Shown here: positions 48,750 through 58,206 of the stretch, piece after piece
Layout: each line of letters begins with the position of its first letter
Numbering within the stretch: the stretch's first letter is position 1
NCBI RefSeq assembly: GCF_000196795.1
Contig: NC_014259.1
Location: forward strand, 3,906,001 to 3,970,000
Direction: 5' to 3'
Source: Acinetobacter oleivorans DR1
Lineage (GTDB): Bacteria > Pseudomonadota > Gammaproteobacteria > Pseudomonadales > Moraxellaceae
DNA length: 64,000 bases
Notes under the pieces: generated by a model
Databases searched by the model: none
The model's input: only the letters and a program-made list of their open reading frames with translations
Told to the model about the DNA's origin: nothing
Position numbers and translations under genes: made by a program

Positions 48750-49346
48750 ATGAAAAAAGTTTTACAGGGTGCATTTCTTCCTTTTGTAATTTTTGCCTCA
48801 GGCATGCTTTTACTCGGGTGTGATCAAGCACGAGATCATGCTACTGAACAAGAAAATACTGAAATAAGTGAACAGGCATCGGATCAAGCTATTGAACGAC
48901 AAGAATCAGATATTGCTCCTAGCAAAACTGAACTCAAAAGCGGCAATATTTTTTATATGGTCCGAGATGCTGCTAATTTACAGCTTAAAGCTGGAGATTA
49001 TGTTGAACAGCTTAAAGACACTCAACTTGACGTTGAACAAGCAATTCAAGATAAGAATCAAAGTGAATTAAAAACAACTATTTCAACTTTAAAACAGCAA
49101 TTACAAGGTTTAAATCAAGCTCTTCTCACCTTAGATATCAAAAGTCAGGAAATTGAGAATATTCGCCAAAGTTTATTACATGCCAATCAACAAGCTCTTA
49201 GTATGCCGTTATTAAATGGGAAATTAGATCAAATCAATTTTGACCAAATTGAAAAACAGCTAAATACTATTCAAATGGATATGGTTAAGTTAGCCGCCAT
49301 GATTATGGCTGGAGATGAAAAATCAGACTCAAAAACTGAATCTTAA
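48750..49346 (+). CDS. Putative lipoprotein, coiled-coil, unknown function
   Basis: A 198-residue protein with a lipoprotein signal (about 1-24; lipobox LLGC, Cys24) followed by an acidic Glu/Gln-rich linker and a mostly alpha-helical domain with heptad-like Leu/Ile (about 85-190, LKDTQLDVEQAIQDKNQ). I do not recognise a family. The ATG at 48750 fits the lipobox; the frame extends upstream to 48672. It is convergent with the atp operon and shares its terminator. Confidence 0.75.
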   Translation: MKKVLQGAFLPFVIFASGMLLLGCDQARDHATEQENTEISEQASDQAIERQESDIAPSKTELKSGNIFYMVRDAANLQLKAGDYVEQLKDTQLDVEQAIQDKNQSELKTTISTLKQQLQGLNQALLTLDIKSQEIENIRQSLLHANQQALSMPLLNGKLDQINFDQIEKQLNTIQMDMVKLAAMIMAGDEKSDSKTES

Positions 49347-49360
49347 AAAATTAACTTATA

Positions 49361-49387
49361 AAAAAAGCCACCTTACGGTGGCTTTTT
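49361..49387. terminator. Bidirectional terminator (lipoprotein and atp operon)
   Basis: AGCCACC-TTAC-GGTGGCT stem with A and T runs, 18 bases past the atpC stop. Confidence 0.93.
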
Positions 49388-49404
49388 CAATCTCGAACCG
49401 CGTC

Positions 49405-49824
49405 TTATTGAGCGCGGTTTTTGATTTTACGGATTGTTTCAAGCTGGCCTGAGATCTCTGATAGAGATGCCAAAGCAGCAGCTGAGTCCAAATCACTCTT
49501 TTGGTTCGCAAGCAATTGTTCAGCATTTTTACGTGCTTCTAAAATTGCAGCTTCATCCAAATTGTCTGCACGGATTGCAGTATCTGCAAGAACCGTTACA
49601 ACATGAGGTTGAACTTCTAAAACACCGCCAGATACATAGACGATTTCTTCTGTACCATTTTCCAACTGAACACGAATCGGGCCCGGTTGAAGCAAGGTTA
49701 CGAGTGGAGCGTGTCCTGGTAAAATACCAAGCTCACCACCAGCACCTTTCGCGATTAACATCGTCACTGCGCCAGAGTAAATAGACTCTTTAACACTTAC
49801 GACATCACATTGCATAGTCGCCAT
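49405..49824 (-). CDS. atpC: ATP synthase epsilon subunit
   Basis: A 139-residue F1 central-stalk subunit: N-terminal beta sandwich (MLIAKGAGGELGILPGHAPL, as ILPGHAPL) and C-terminal helical hairpin (ALASLSEISGQLETIRKIK) that can inhibit ATP hydrolysis. The C-terminal gene of the atp operon. It binds gamma and the c-ring. Confidence 0.97.
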   Translation of the reverse strand: MATMQCDVVSVKESIYSGAVTMLIAKGAGGELGILPGHAPLVTLLQPGPIRVQLENGTEEIVYVSGGVLEVQPHVVTVLADTAIRADNLDEAAILEARKNAEQLLANQKSDLDSAAALASLSEISGQLETIRKIKNRAQ

Positions 49825-49841
49825 GAGATGATCTCCTTAAA

Positions 49842-51236
49842 TTAGAGTTTCTCAGCTTTAGCAATCACTTCGTCAATACCACCAACCATATAGAACGCTT
49901 GTTCTGGGATGTGATCGTATTCACCAGCTAATAGACCTTTAAAGCCACGAATCGTTTCTTTAAGTGGTACTAATTTACCAGGAGCACCAGTAAACACTTC
50001 AGCTACGTGGAATGGTTGAGAGAAGAAACGTTGGATTTTACGCGCACGGTAAACAACCAATTTATCTTCTTCAGCTAACTCATCCATACCCAAAATTGCG
50101 ATAATGTCTTTAAGCTCTTTATAACGTTGCAATACGTTCTGTACAGAACGAGCAATTTCATAATGCTCTTGACCAACAACTAATGGGTCTAACTGACGTG
50201 AAGTTGAGTCAAGTGGATCAATCGCTGGATAGATACCAGAAGATGCGATGTCACGGCTCAATACTACTGTTGCATCTAAGTGAGCAAATGTAGTTGCAGG
50301 CGATGGATCTGTTAAGTCATCGGCAGGTACATATACTGCTTGGATCGATGTGATCGAACCAGATTTAGTAGATGTAATACGCTCTTGAAGAACACCCATT
50401 TCTTCTGCAAGTGTAGGTTGGTAACCTACTGCAGATGGCATACGACCTAACAATGCTGATACTTCAGTACCTGCAAGTGTATAACGGTAGATGTTGTCGA
50501 CGAATAATAATACGTCACGACCTTTACCATTTTCGTCTTTTTGATCACGGAAGTATTCAGCCATAGTCAAACCAGTTAACGCTACGCGTAAACGGTTACC
50601 TGGTGGCTCGTTCATCTGACCGTAGACCATTGCTACTTTGTCAAGAACGTTAGAATCTTTCATTTCGTGATAGAAGTCGTTACCTTCACGAGTACGCTCA
50701 CCAACACCAGCAAACACAGATAAACCTGAGTGAGCTTTCGCGATGTTGTTGATCAACTCCATCATGTTAACGGTTTTACCAACACCCGCACCACCGAATA
50801 AACCAACTTTACCACCTTTTGCAAACGGGCAAAGTAAGTCAATTACTTTAATACCAGTTTCTAAAAGATCAGTAGAAGCTGCTTGTTCAGCATAAGAAGG
50901 TGCTTGACGGTGAATCGGCAAACGCTCTTCAGTCGCAACAGGACCTGCTTCATCAATTGGGCGACCCAAAACGTCCATGATACGACCAAGCGTAGCTGGA
51001 CCTACTGGAACAGAAATCGGTGCATTTGTGCTGGTTACGTTAAGGCCACGTTTAAGACCTTCTGTAGAACCCATTGCGATGGTACGAACAACACCATCGC
51101 CAAGCTGTTGCTGAACTTCTAATGTAGTTTCAGTACCGTCAACTTGGAGAGCGTCATAGATCTTAGGAACGCTATTGCGCTCAAACTCGACGTCGATAAC
51201 CGCGCCGATGATCTGAATGATACGACCGCTACTCAT
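49842..51236 (-). CDS. atpD: ATP synthase beta subunit
   Basis: A 464-residue catalytic F1 subunit. The Walker A loop GGAGVGKT is at residues 148-155. The GERTREGNDFYHEM block supplies the catalytic Glu, and the DELSEED-like region reads DELAEEDK. Sites at the alpha-beta interface convert ADP plus Pi to ATP. Sixth gene of the F1 part, between atpG and atpC. Confidence 0.98.
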   Translation of the reverse strand: MSSGRIIQIIGAVIDVEFERNSVPKIYDALQVDGTETTLEVQQQLGDGVVRTIAMGSTEGLKRGLNVTSTNAPISVPVGPATLGRIMDVLGRPIDEAGPVATEERLPIHRQAPSYAEQAASTDLLETGIKVIDLLCPFAKGGKVGLFGGAGVGKTVNMMELINNIAKAHSGLSVFAGVGERTREGNDFYHEMKDSNVLDKVAMVYGQMNEPPGNRLRVALTGLTMAEYFRDQKDENGKGRDVLLFVDNIYRYTLAGTEVSALLGRMPSAVGYQPTLAEEMGVLQERITSTKSGSITSIQAVYVPADDLTDPSPATTFAHLDATVVLSRDIASSGIYPAIDPLDSTSRQLDPLVVGQEHYEIARSVQNVLQRYKELKDIIAILGMDELAEEDKLVVYRARKIQRFFSQPFHVAEVFTGAPGKLVPLKETIRGFKGLLAGEYDHIPEQAFYMVGGIDEVIAKAEKL

Positions 51237-51266
51237 TGCTGTCTCCTCAATTCAAACTTAATAATG

Positions 51267-52136
51267 TTAAACGGCAGCGGCACCGCCAACGATCTCGGAA
51301 ATTTCCTGAGTAATCGCGGCTTGACGCAGCTTGTTGTAAATGAGTTGTAGGTCTTTAATCAGTTGTCCTGCGTTGTCTGTCGCTGCTTTCATCGCGACCA
51401 TACGAGCTGACTGCTCACATGCAACGTTTTCAATCACACCTTGATAAACCATAGACTCGATATAGCGAACCAACAAACCATTTAACAATTCTTCTGCTTC
51501 TGGTTCGTAGATATAGTCCCAACCATAAGTACGGTTGAGATCATCGCCTTCTTCTGCTGGTGCTAAAGGAACAAGTTGTTCTACTTTAGGCTGCTGAGTC
51601 ATTGCATTAACGAAGCCATTTGACACGAGGTAGATACGATCTAATTCGCCCTTATCAAATGCATCAAGCATAACTTGTACTGAGCCAGTTAACTGTTCCA
51701 AACTCGGCGCATCGCCAAGTTGGGTAGTTGCACCAAGCACTTTACCGCCGTAATTCTTAAAAAACGAAACCGCTTTTTGACCAATTAAAGCAAATTCAAC
51801 TTCAATTGACTGCTGTTGTTGTGCTTTGACATGCTGCACAACTTTCTTGAACAAGTTAATGTTCAAGCCACCTGCCAAACCACGATCTGAAGACACTACG
51901 ATATAGCCAACGCGCTTAACTGGGCGATCAACCATATAACGGTGTTTGTATTCAGGGTTTGCTTGGACCAAGTGAGCAATTACACGGCGCATATTATCGG
52001 CATACGGACGGCCCTGAGCCATGCGCTCTTGCGCACGACGCATTTTAGAAGCAGCTACCATTTGCATCGCGCGAGTAATCTTTTGCGTGCTCTTGATACT
52101 AGCTACTTTGGCGCGAATTTCTTTTAAATTTGCCAT
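51267..52136 (-). CDS. atpG: ATP synthase gamma subunit
   Basis: A 289-residue rotor shaft. The N-terminus IRAKVASIKSTQKITRAMQM and C-terminus NKLRQAAITQEISEIVGGAAA form the antiparallel coiled coil inside the alpha3beta3 ring. It turns with the c-ring and drives the beta sites. Between atpA and atpD. Confidence 0.97.
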   Translation of the reverse strand: MANLKEIRAKVASIKSTQKITRAMQMVAASKMRRAQERMAQGRPYADNMRRVIAHLVQANPEYKHRYMVDRPVKRVGYIVVSSDRGLAGGLNINLFKKVVQHVKAQQQQSIEVEFALIGQKAVSFFKNYGGKVLGATTQLGDAPSLEQLTGSVQVMLDAFDKGELDRIYLVSNGFVNAMTQQPKVEQLVPLAPAEEGDDLNRTYGWDYIYEPEAEELLNGLLVRYIESMVYQGVIENVACEQSARMVAMKAATDNAGQLIKDLQLIYNKLRQAAITQEISEIVGGAAAV

Positions 52137-52213
52137 ACGCTTAACCTAGTATTCGAAAGCTCTTTCGAGCTTCCGAAGGTTGATCCGTGAACCAAACTTA
52201 ACTAAAACTGAAC

Positions 52214-53758
52214 TTAGTAAGTTTGAGTCGCTTTAAAGCTTTCAATACCTGCTTTGATTGCTGCTTCGATGTCTTTGTTGTAATCACCAGTTTCATCGAT
52301 TTGTTTCATCAACGGAGCATATTCAGCGCGGAAGTAAGAAATTAACGCAGCATCAAAGTCTACGATTTTCTTAACTTCTACGTCAGCCATATAGCCTTCG
52401 TTAGATGCATAAACAGAAACAGCTTGGTCAGCAATTGAGTAAGGAGCATATTGCTTTTGCTTCATTAACTCAGTTACACGTTGACCATGTTCAAGTTGCT
52501 TACGAGTTGCTTCATCAAGGTCAGAAGCGAACTGAGCAAACGCAGCCAATTCACGGTATTGTGCTAAAGCAGTACGGATACCACCAGACAATTTTTTGAT
52601 GATCTTAGTTTGAGCAGAACCACCAACACGAGATACAGAGATACCCGCGTTCACAGCAGGACGAATACCTGCGTTGAATAATGATGTTTCTAAGAAGATC
52701 TGACCGTCAGTAATCGAAATTACGTTCGTTGGTACGAATGCAGATACGTCACCTGCTTGAGTTTCAATAATTGGCAATGCAGTTAAAGAACCAGTTTTAC
52801 CAGTTACTGCGCCATTAGTGAATTTCTCAACGTAGTCAGCAGATACACGAGAAGCACGTTCAAGAAGACGTGAGTGAAGATAGAATACGTCACCCGGATA
52901 CGCTTCACGACCTGGTGGACGACGTAAAAGTAATGAAATTTGACGGTAAGCAACTGCTTGCTTAGACAAATCATCATAAATAATAAGAGCGTCTTCACCG
53001 CGGTCACGGAAGTATTCACCCATTGTACAGCCAGAGTACGGAGCTAAGTACTGCATTGCAGCAGGATCAGCAGCCGCAGCAGCGACAACAGTTGTATACG
53101 CCATAGCGCCAGTTTCTTCTAGCTTACGTACAACGTTTGCAATTGTTGATTGTTTTTGACCAATCGCAACGTATACGCACTTAATGCCAGAATTTTTCTG
53201 AGCGATAATCGCATCGATCGCCATCGCTGTTTTACCAGTTTGACGGTCACCAATAATCAACTCACGCTGACCACGACCCACAGGAATCATGGTATCAACT
53301 GATTTGTAACCAGTTTGAACAGGTTCGTCTACAGATTGACGCCAAATTACGCCTGGTGCTACTTTTTCAACAGCATCAGTTAATTTTGCATCAATTGGGC
53401 CTTTACCATCAATTGGGTTACCCAAAGCGTCGACAACACGGCCAAGAAGTTCCGGACCAACTGGAACCTCAAGTACACGACCTGTACAACGAGCTTTTTG
53501 ACCTTCTTGAAGGCTTAAGTAGTTACCTAAGACAACGGCACCCACTGAATCCTGTTCTAGGTTCAGTGCCATACCAAATAAGCCGCCGTCAAATTCGATC
53601 ATTTCACCGTACATTGCATCAGCAAGACCGTGAATGCGCACGATACCGTCGGATACCATAACAATGGTACCTTCGTTTTTAGCGGTCGCGCTGGTGTCCA
53701 GATCGCTGATACGCTGTTTAATGAGCGCACTGATCTCGGATGGATTCAGTTGTTGCAT
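52214..53758 (-). CDS. atpA: ATP synthase alpha subunit
   Basis: A 514-residue regulatory F1 subunit. The Walker A motif GDRQTGKT is at residues 170-177. The ATG at 53758 is preceded by a GAGGAA ribosome site eight bases away; the frame reaches 53773, which I reject as start. It forms the alpha3beta3 ring with beta; its own sites are non-catalytic. Confidence 0.97.
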   Translation of the reverse strand: MQQLNPSEISALIKQRISDLDTSATAKNEGTIVMVSDGIVRIHGLADAMYGEMIEFDGGLFGMALNLEQDSVGAVVLGNYLSLQEGQKARCTGRVLEVPVGPELLGRVVDALGNPIDGKGPIDAKLTDAVEKVAPGVIWRQSVDEPVQTGYKSVDTMIPVGRGQRELIIGDRQTGKTAMAIDAIIAQKNSGIKCVYVAIGQKQSTIANVVRKLEETGAMAYTTVVAAAAADPAAMQYLAPYSGCTMGEYFRDRGEDALIIYDDLSKQAVAYRQISLLLRRPPGREAYPGDVFYLHSRLLERASRVSADYVEKFTNGAVTGKTGSLTALPIIETQAGDVSAFVPTNVISITDGQIFLETSLFNAGIRPAVNAGISVSRVGGSAQTKIIKKLSGGIRTALAQYRELAAFAQFASDLDEATRKQLEHGQRVTELMKQKQYAPYSIADQAVSVYASNEGYMADVEVKKIVDFDAALISYFRAEYAPLMKQIDETGDYNKDIEAAIKAGIESFKATQTY

Positions 53759-53804
53759 TGCGCTATTCCTCAATCTTTTATTAGTTCAGTCTTCATCATT
53801 TGCA

Positions 53805-54341
53805 TTATGCAAGAAGACGAGTACGCATTTTTTCAAGCTTGTTAAGCGCAGAATCATCTATCACTTGATCGCCTGCACGAATTACAACACCTGCAATAAG
53901 CTCAGGTTTAACTTCAACTGAAACAGTTACAGTACTGTTGAAACGCTTTTCTAAAGCAGATTTCAACAATTGCTCTTGTTCAGCAGTTAATGGGAAAGCC
54001 GATTCAATCACGACATCCACATTGTTGTTATTCTGTGATTTAAGCTGTTCATATTCTGCTTCAATTTCAGGTAACAACATTAAACGATCGTTATCTGCAA
54101 GAAGTGTCAAAAAGTTAGACACTGCTTGAGATTGACCTTCACCTAAAACTTTAGCAAAAAGCTTCACTTGCTCCACAGGAGTAAGTTCAGGGCGATTTAA
54201 ATAAGCGGAAAATGCTTCGTCTTGCACCGCAGCACTGAGCACTTGTAACACATTCGACCAATTGTCTGTTGCACCTTGCTCAGAAGCATAAGCAAATGCT
54301 GCTTTGGCATACGGACGTGCCAACGTCAAGAGTTCAGCCAT
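53805..54341 (-). CDS. atpH: ATP synthase delta subunit
   Basis: A 178-residue subunit of the peripheral stalk. It has the delta signature: N-terminal RPYAKAAFAYA and C-terminal GVVIRAGDQVIDDSALNKL. It joins the b dimer to the top of F1. Between atpF and atpA, as usual. Confidence 0.95.
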   Translation of the reverse strand: MAELLTLARPYAKAAFAYASEQGATDNWSNVLQVLSAAVQDEAFSAYLNRPELTPVEQVKLFAKVLGEGQSQAVSNFLTLLADNDRLMLLPEIEAEYEQLKSQNNNNVDVVIESAFPLTAEQEQLLKSALEKRFNSTVTVSVEVKPELIAGVVIRAGDQVIDDSALNKLEKMRTRLLA

Positions 54342-54353
54342 GATTCGCCTCTC

Positions 54354-54824
54354 TTAAAGTTTAGCAGCCAGCTGAGACAGCATGGCATTATGAGCTTCTG
54401 CGTCAACTTGCTGGTTCAGGATTTTTTCTGCGCCAGTTACTGCCAAAGCAGCTACTTGTTGACGTAATTCTTCGCGAGCAGAATTGATATCTTGATCAAC
54501 AGCTTCTTTAGCCTGTTGACGAATACGCTCACCTTCAGCCGCAGCTTGAGTACGAGCTTCTTCGATCAATTGTGCTGCACGACGGTTCGCTTGTTCGATC
54601 AATTGAGCCGCTTGTGCTTTAGCTGCATCAAGCTCTTGCTTTACTTGCGATTGTGCATCGGCAAGATCAGCTTTCGCTTTTTCTGCTGCATTTAAGCCAT
54701 CAGCAATTTTACGCTGACGCTCACTAATCGCATTGATTAGTGGTGGCCAAACAAACTTCATGCAGAATGCAACAAAGAATGCAAACGCAATCGCTTGACC
54801 AATCAATGTGAGGTTGATATTCAT
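54354..54824 (-). CDS. atpF: ATP synthase b subunit
   Basis: A 156-residue subunit with one N-terminal membrane helix (about 5-25, IGQAIAFAFFVAFCMKFVWP) and a long charged Ala/Glu-rich helix, the peripheral stalk coiled coil. It holds F1 against rotation. Confidence 0.96.
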   Translation of the reverse strand: MNINLTLIGQAIAFAFFVAFCMKFVWPPLINAISERQRKIADGLNAAEKAKADLADAQSQVKQELDAAKAQAAQLIEQANRRAAQLIEEARTQAAAEGERIRQQAKEAVDQDINSAREELRQQVAALAVTGAEKILNQQVDAEAHNAMLSQLAAKL

Positions 54825-54862
54825 TGCAATTCCTCAAATAGTGGATTTAGGAATTAAGATGA

Positions 54863-55141
<279 letters not shown>

Positions 55142-55192
55142 TTAAATTAAAAAAATTCAGCCCAACCATCGTTTGATAGTTAGGCAATACCA

Positions 55193-56068
55193 TTAATGTT
55201 TTTCGCTTGCCATGCTCAAGTAAACGATGGTAAGCATCATAAAGATGAATGCCTGCAACGTGATTACAAGAATGTGGAAGATCGCCCAAGGCACAGACAA
55301 CGCCCATTGAATCCAGAACGGCAATAAAGCAATTAGGATAAAGATCAACTCACCGGCATACATGTTACCGAATAGTCGGAGAGCTAATGAAATCGGACGA
55401 GCAAGGAATGTTACCAATTCCAAAATCAAGTTCACTGGAATAAGCAACGCTTTTGCAACTGGATTACTTGGGTTAAATGGGTTAAGTGCCAATTCACCAA
55501 CGAAACCACTAACACCCTTTTCGCGGATGCTGTAGAACAAGATAAGTACAAATACAGATAAAGACATACCTAAAGTAATGTTTGGATCTGTAGATGGAAC
55601 GATCTTGAAGTAAACGTGGTGAGGGTCCATACCAAATACGTTTGCACCTACAAACGCTGCAACTTGAGGAATCCAGTCAACTGGGATCAAGTCCATTAAG
55701 TTCATGAGGAAAATCCACACGAAAATAGTGAGTGCAAGCGGAGCGATTAAACGTGATTTGCCATGAAAAGTATCACGGACACTTGAGTCAACAAACTCGA
55801 TGATCATTTCAATTGCAGACTGGAATTTAGTTGGAACACCTGCATTAGCAGCTTTCGCAACGATCCAGAACATCAAACAGAAAATAACACCAAGGCCAAT
55901 TGACCAACCCATTGAATCCAAGTGAATTGCAGTGAACCCCATCGAATGAGCTTCTTCAGCAGTCTCAGCCAATTTCCATGTACCGTCTGGCATTTTGCCA
56001 TAGGTCATATTGGTCAAGTGATGCTTGATATACTCTGTCGAAGTGAGGGCATGTTCTTCAGCAGCCAT
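55193..56068 (-). CDS. atpB: ATP synthase a subunit
   Basis: A 291-residue membrane subunit with five or more helices. The essential Arg is in SLALRLFGNMYAGEL. It forms the proton half-channels beside the c-ring. It follows atpI at a gap of about 100 bp and precedes atpE. Confidence 0.97.
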   Translation of the reverse strand: MAAEEHALTSTEYIKHHLTNMTYGKMPDGTWKLAETAEEAHSMGFTAIHLDSMGWSIGLGVIFCLMFWIVAKAANAGVPTKFQSAIEMIIEFVDSSVRDTFHGKSRLIAPLALTIFVWIFLMNLMDLIPVDWIPQVAAFVGANVFGMDPHHVYFKIVPSTDPNITLGMSLSVFVLILFYSIREKGVSGFVGELALNPFNPSNPVAKALLIPVNLILELVTFLARPISLALRLFGNMYAGELIFILIALLPFWIQWALSVPWAIFHILVITLQAFIFMMLTIVYLSMASEKH

Positions 56069-56172
56069 AAATCACACCTGGTCAATGTCAATTACTAAAA
56101 AGAAGGGAAACGAACATCGGCGCACTGTCGATATCTCGCTACCCTCCAAAAAATCTTCAATTCTTCTTGTTT

Positions 56173-56571
56173 CTACACCCGTTTTTGTAGACGTGACACC
56201 CAAAACGGAGCGACCCACGACATTGCCTGAACGAGAATAAAACCAAACAGCAATGCTAACGGTGATAAAGGTTTAACATTGCTCAAAATCAAAATAAATC
56301 CAACGATCATGATTGCAAATTTGCCTAACATGCCCCTATACATGTTAGACAGCACTTGTTTTGATGCTCTCGCACCTGCTGTCCTGAAGGATTGCCACGA
56401 GAAATAACTCATAGCAAGCCAGCAAACCAGTGCACCAAGTGCCGCACTTAATGCTGCTGTCATGTCTTTTATGCTCCACGCCACTAGGGCGGAAACAGGG
56501 ATCATACATGCTTGTAAGAAGACCAAAGCTTTTGCTAATCGTCGGTCAATCAAGCGACTAGTTTGGCTCAT
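56173..56571 (-). CDS. atpI: ATP synthase assembly protein I
   Basis: A 132-residue protein with four membrane helices, first gene of the atp operon. The family helps c-ring assembly, or Mg2+ transport in some reports. The N-terminus is polar with an Arg-rich patch (SRLIDRRLAK). Homology is weaker than for the other atp genes, but position is diagnostic. Confidence 0.9.
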   Translation of the reverse strand: MSQTSRLIDRRLAKALVFLQACMIPVSALVAWSIKDMTAALSAALGALVCWLAMSYFSWQSFRTAGARASKQVLSNMYRGMLGKFAIMIVGFILILSNVKPLSPLALLFGFILVQAMSWVAPFWVSRLQKRV

Positions 56572-56635
56572 TATTTATCCACTCACAGCATAAATGCTTG
56601 ACAAGTTTAGCTGATGATCGCTTTTAATCGCAGGC

Positions 56636-56664
56636 ATTATAGAGTTACACCCCTGAACATGCAA
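56636..56664 (-). promoter_or_regulatory. atp operon promoter
   Basis: On the minus strand TTGCAT (56664-56659), 17-bp spacer, then TATAAT (56641-56636). It lies about 65 bp before atpI. Confidence 0.75.
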
Positions 56665-56670
56665 TCTTTT

Positions 56671-56693
56671 CCCGACTTTAGTCGGGGTTTTTC
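56671..56693 (+). terminator. Orphan plus-strand terminator-like hairpin
   Basis: CCCGAC-TTTA-GTCGGG followed by GTTTTT on the plus strand, in the znuA-atpI gap. No plus-strand gene lies upstream, so its role is unclear; it may only insulate the atp promoter. Confidence 0.5.
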
Positions 56694-56741
56694 ATGACAG
56701 GTGGTGCTGACGCTACAGTCAGCCTTTGTTTATTTTTTATC

Positions 56742-57581
56742 TTACTTTTGCGTACTTAATACACATTTATCTGTTTTTATAGCCAGTTTCTTCCATGCAG
56801 TGACGAAATCATCCTCGTTATTCATGCTCTCGTCTACGGGTTGAAAAGTAATGTTACCTAATTTTTGATACTGACTTTTAGTGGTAAAACTTTCCGCTAA
56901 CAAACACATCTGATCTTTTGGTCGATTATCATTAAGATACTTAATTTGAGCTGCTGTTGGTGCAACATGAGGATCATCTGTCAAAGCGCCTGCGAACTTT
57001 AAATTTAAAGAGCGTTCTAAATATTGATAGGCATCATGATACGACCAATACGGCTTACCATTACTTGTACTGTCGTAAGCTTGTGCTGCCTGAAACATTT
57101 TGCGAGCAAAGATATTGGCATTATTCCAATATTTAGCCTTATTTTCAGGATGCTGCTGGGAACGTAAGGCTGCGATAAAGAAACCGATTCGAACCGCGTT
57201 GTTTGGTTCTAACCACACATGGGTATCTACTGTATTAGGTAAAGCCGCACCGCGGGTACTACGCAGAGGTAAAACAGAAACTATGCCACTATCTAATAAG
57301 GCAATCGCTTTCTTATTATTACCTAACAATTTATTTAGAGGTGCTTCATGAGCCTTACCCAACCAGATTACCAAAGATGCATCATTAATTGCTTTACGGT
57401 GTGCTGGGGTTAATTGTACGTCATGCCCAGTTTGTCCCTTTAATAAGAGTTGTGGTTCTTCAACACCTTGAGTGACTTCTTTTGCAATCAGATAGATCGG
57501 GTGTGTAGAAACCACCAAACCCTGACTCCACCCTAACGTACTCAAAAGAGAGAACATACTGAAAACAAAAAAACGGAACAT
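56742..57581 (-). CDS. znuA: Zinc ABC transporter substrate-binding protein
   Basis: A 279-residue periplasmic cluster 9 protein. The signal peptide is about 1-19. The zinc ligands of the family are visible: His53 (HDVQLTP), His121 (THVWLEP) and His182 (SYHDAY). The His-rich loop seen in many ZnuA proteins is missing; only a short neutral loop is at 104-118. It delivers zinc to ZnuB. It is divergent from zur, with a Zur box between. Confidence 0.92.
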   Translation of the reverse strand: MFRFFVFSMFSLLSTLGWSQGLVVSTHPIYLIAKEVTQGVEEPQLLLKGQTGHDVQLTPAHRKAINDASLVIWLGKAHEAPLNKLLGNNKKAIALLDSGIVSVLPLRSTRGAALPNTVDTHVWLEPNNAVRIGFFIAALRSQQHPENKAKYWNNANIFARKMFQAAQAYDSTSNGKPYWSYHDAYQYLERSLNLKFAGALTDDPHVAPTAAQIKYLNDNRPKDQMCLLAESFTTKSQYQKLGNITFQPVDESMNNEDDFVTAWKKLAIKTDKCVLSTQK

Positions 57582-57613
57582 GACAGACCATCAATTTAAA
57601 TTAGCTCGAAGCA

Positions 57614-57628
57614 TGTTATAATATAACA
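57614..57628. promoter_or_regulatory. Zur box
   Basis: TGTTATA-A-TATAACA, a perfect 7-bp-arm palindrome with one centre base, matching the gammaproteobacterial Zur consensus core. It lies between znuA and zur, so zinc-bound Zur likely represses both directions. Confidence 0.9.
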
Positions 57629-57708
57629 AAGTTACAAAAATACCTAAGATTAATCGAATGAAGCATCGCTTCATGCTAATATTCCGTTAAAAATTCGAGG
57701 TTATTTCT

Positions 57709-58206
57709 ATGAGTTCCTGCTCGCATGAACATCATGATTCTTTGCATGGTGTGCATGATCACCATAATGTCGCAAACCGTTTAGCTGAAGCAGAAAATTT
57801 ATGTTCTGCGACTGGCGCACGACTTACGCCTTTGCGCAAAGAAGTTTTGGAACTCATTTTAAATGCTTCGGGTCCAATGGGCGCCTATGACTTACTCGCA
57901 CGTATAAAAAGTCAAACTGATCGTCCGGCTGCTCCTCCAACTGTATATAGAACTTTAGATTTTTTATTAGAAAAAGGTTTGATCCATCGCCTAACTTCTA
58001 TTAATGCCTATATTCCCTGTTGCCACCCTCGCGAAGGCCATCAAGCAGCATTCCTAATCTGTACCGAATGTCACATGGTTAAAGAAGCCTCTTCTCAAGG
58101 TTTAACTCACCAGCTTGACCAACTTGCAGCGTCAGATGAGTTCGTGGCTCAACACAGCATTATTGAAATTTCGGGGAAATGCCAACAGTGCCGCACAACT
58201 CGTTAA
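57709..58206 (+). CDS. zur: Zinc uptake regulator, Fur family
   Basis: A 165-residue Fur-fold repressor. Its N-terminal 20 residues are His-rich (CSHEHHD, HGVHDHHN). The winged helix is followed by a structural zinc site: CTECHMV and CQQC. Zn-loaded Zur binds the adjacent palindrome. It is first in the operon zur-znuC-znuB and overlaps znuC by 28 bp. Confidence 0.95.
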   Translation: MSSCSHEHHDSLHGVHDHHNVANRLAEAENLCSATGARLTPLRKEVLELILNASGPMGAYDLLARIKSQTDRPAAPPTVYRTLDFLLEKGLIHRLTSINAYIPCCHPREGHQAAFLICTECHMVKEASSQGLTHQLDQLAASDEFVAQHSIIEISGKCQQCRTTR

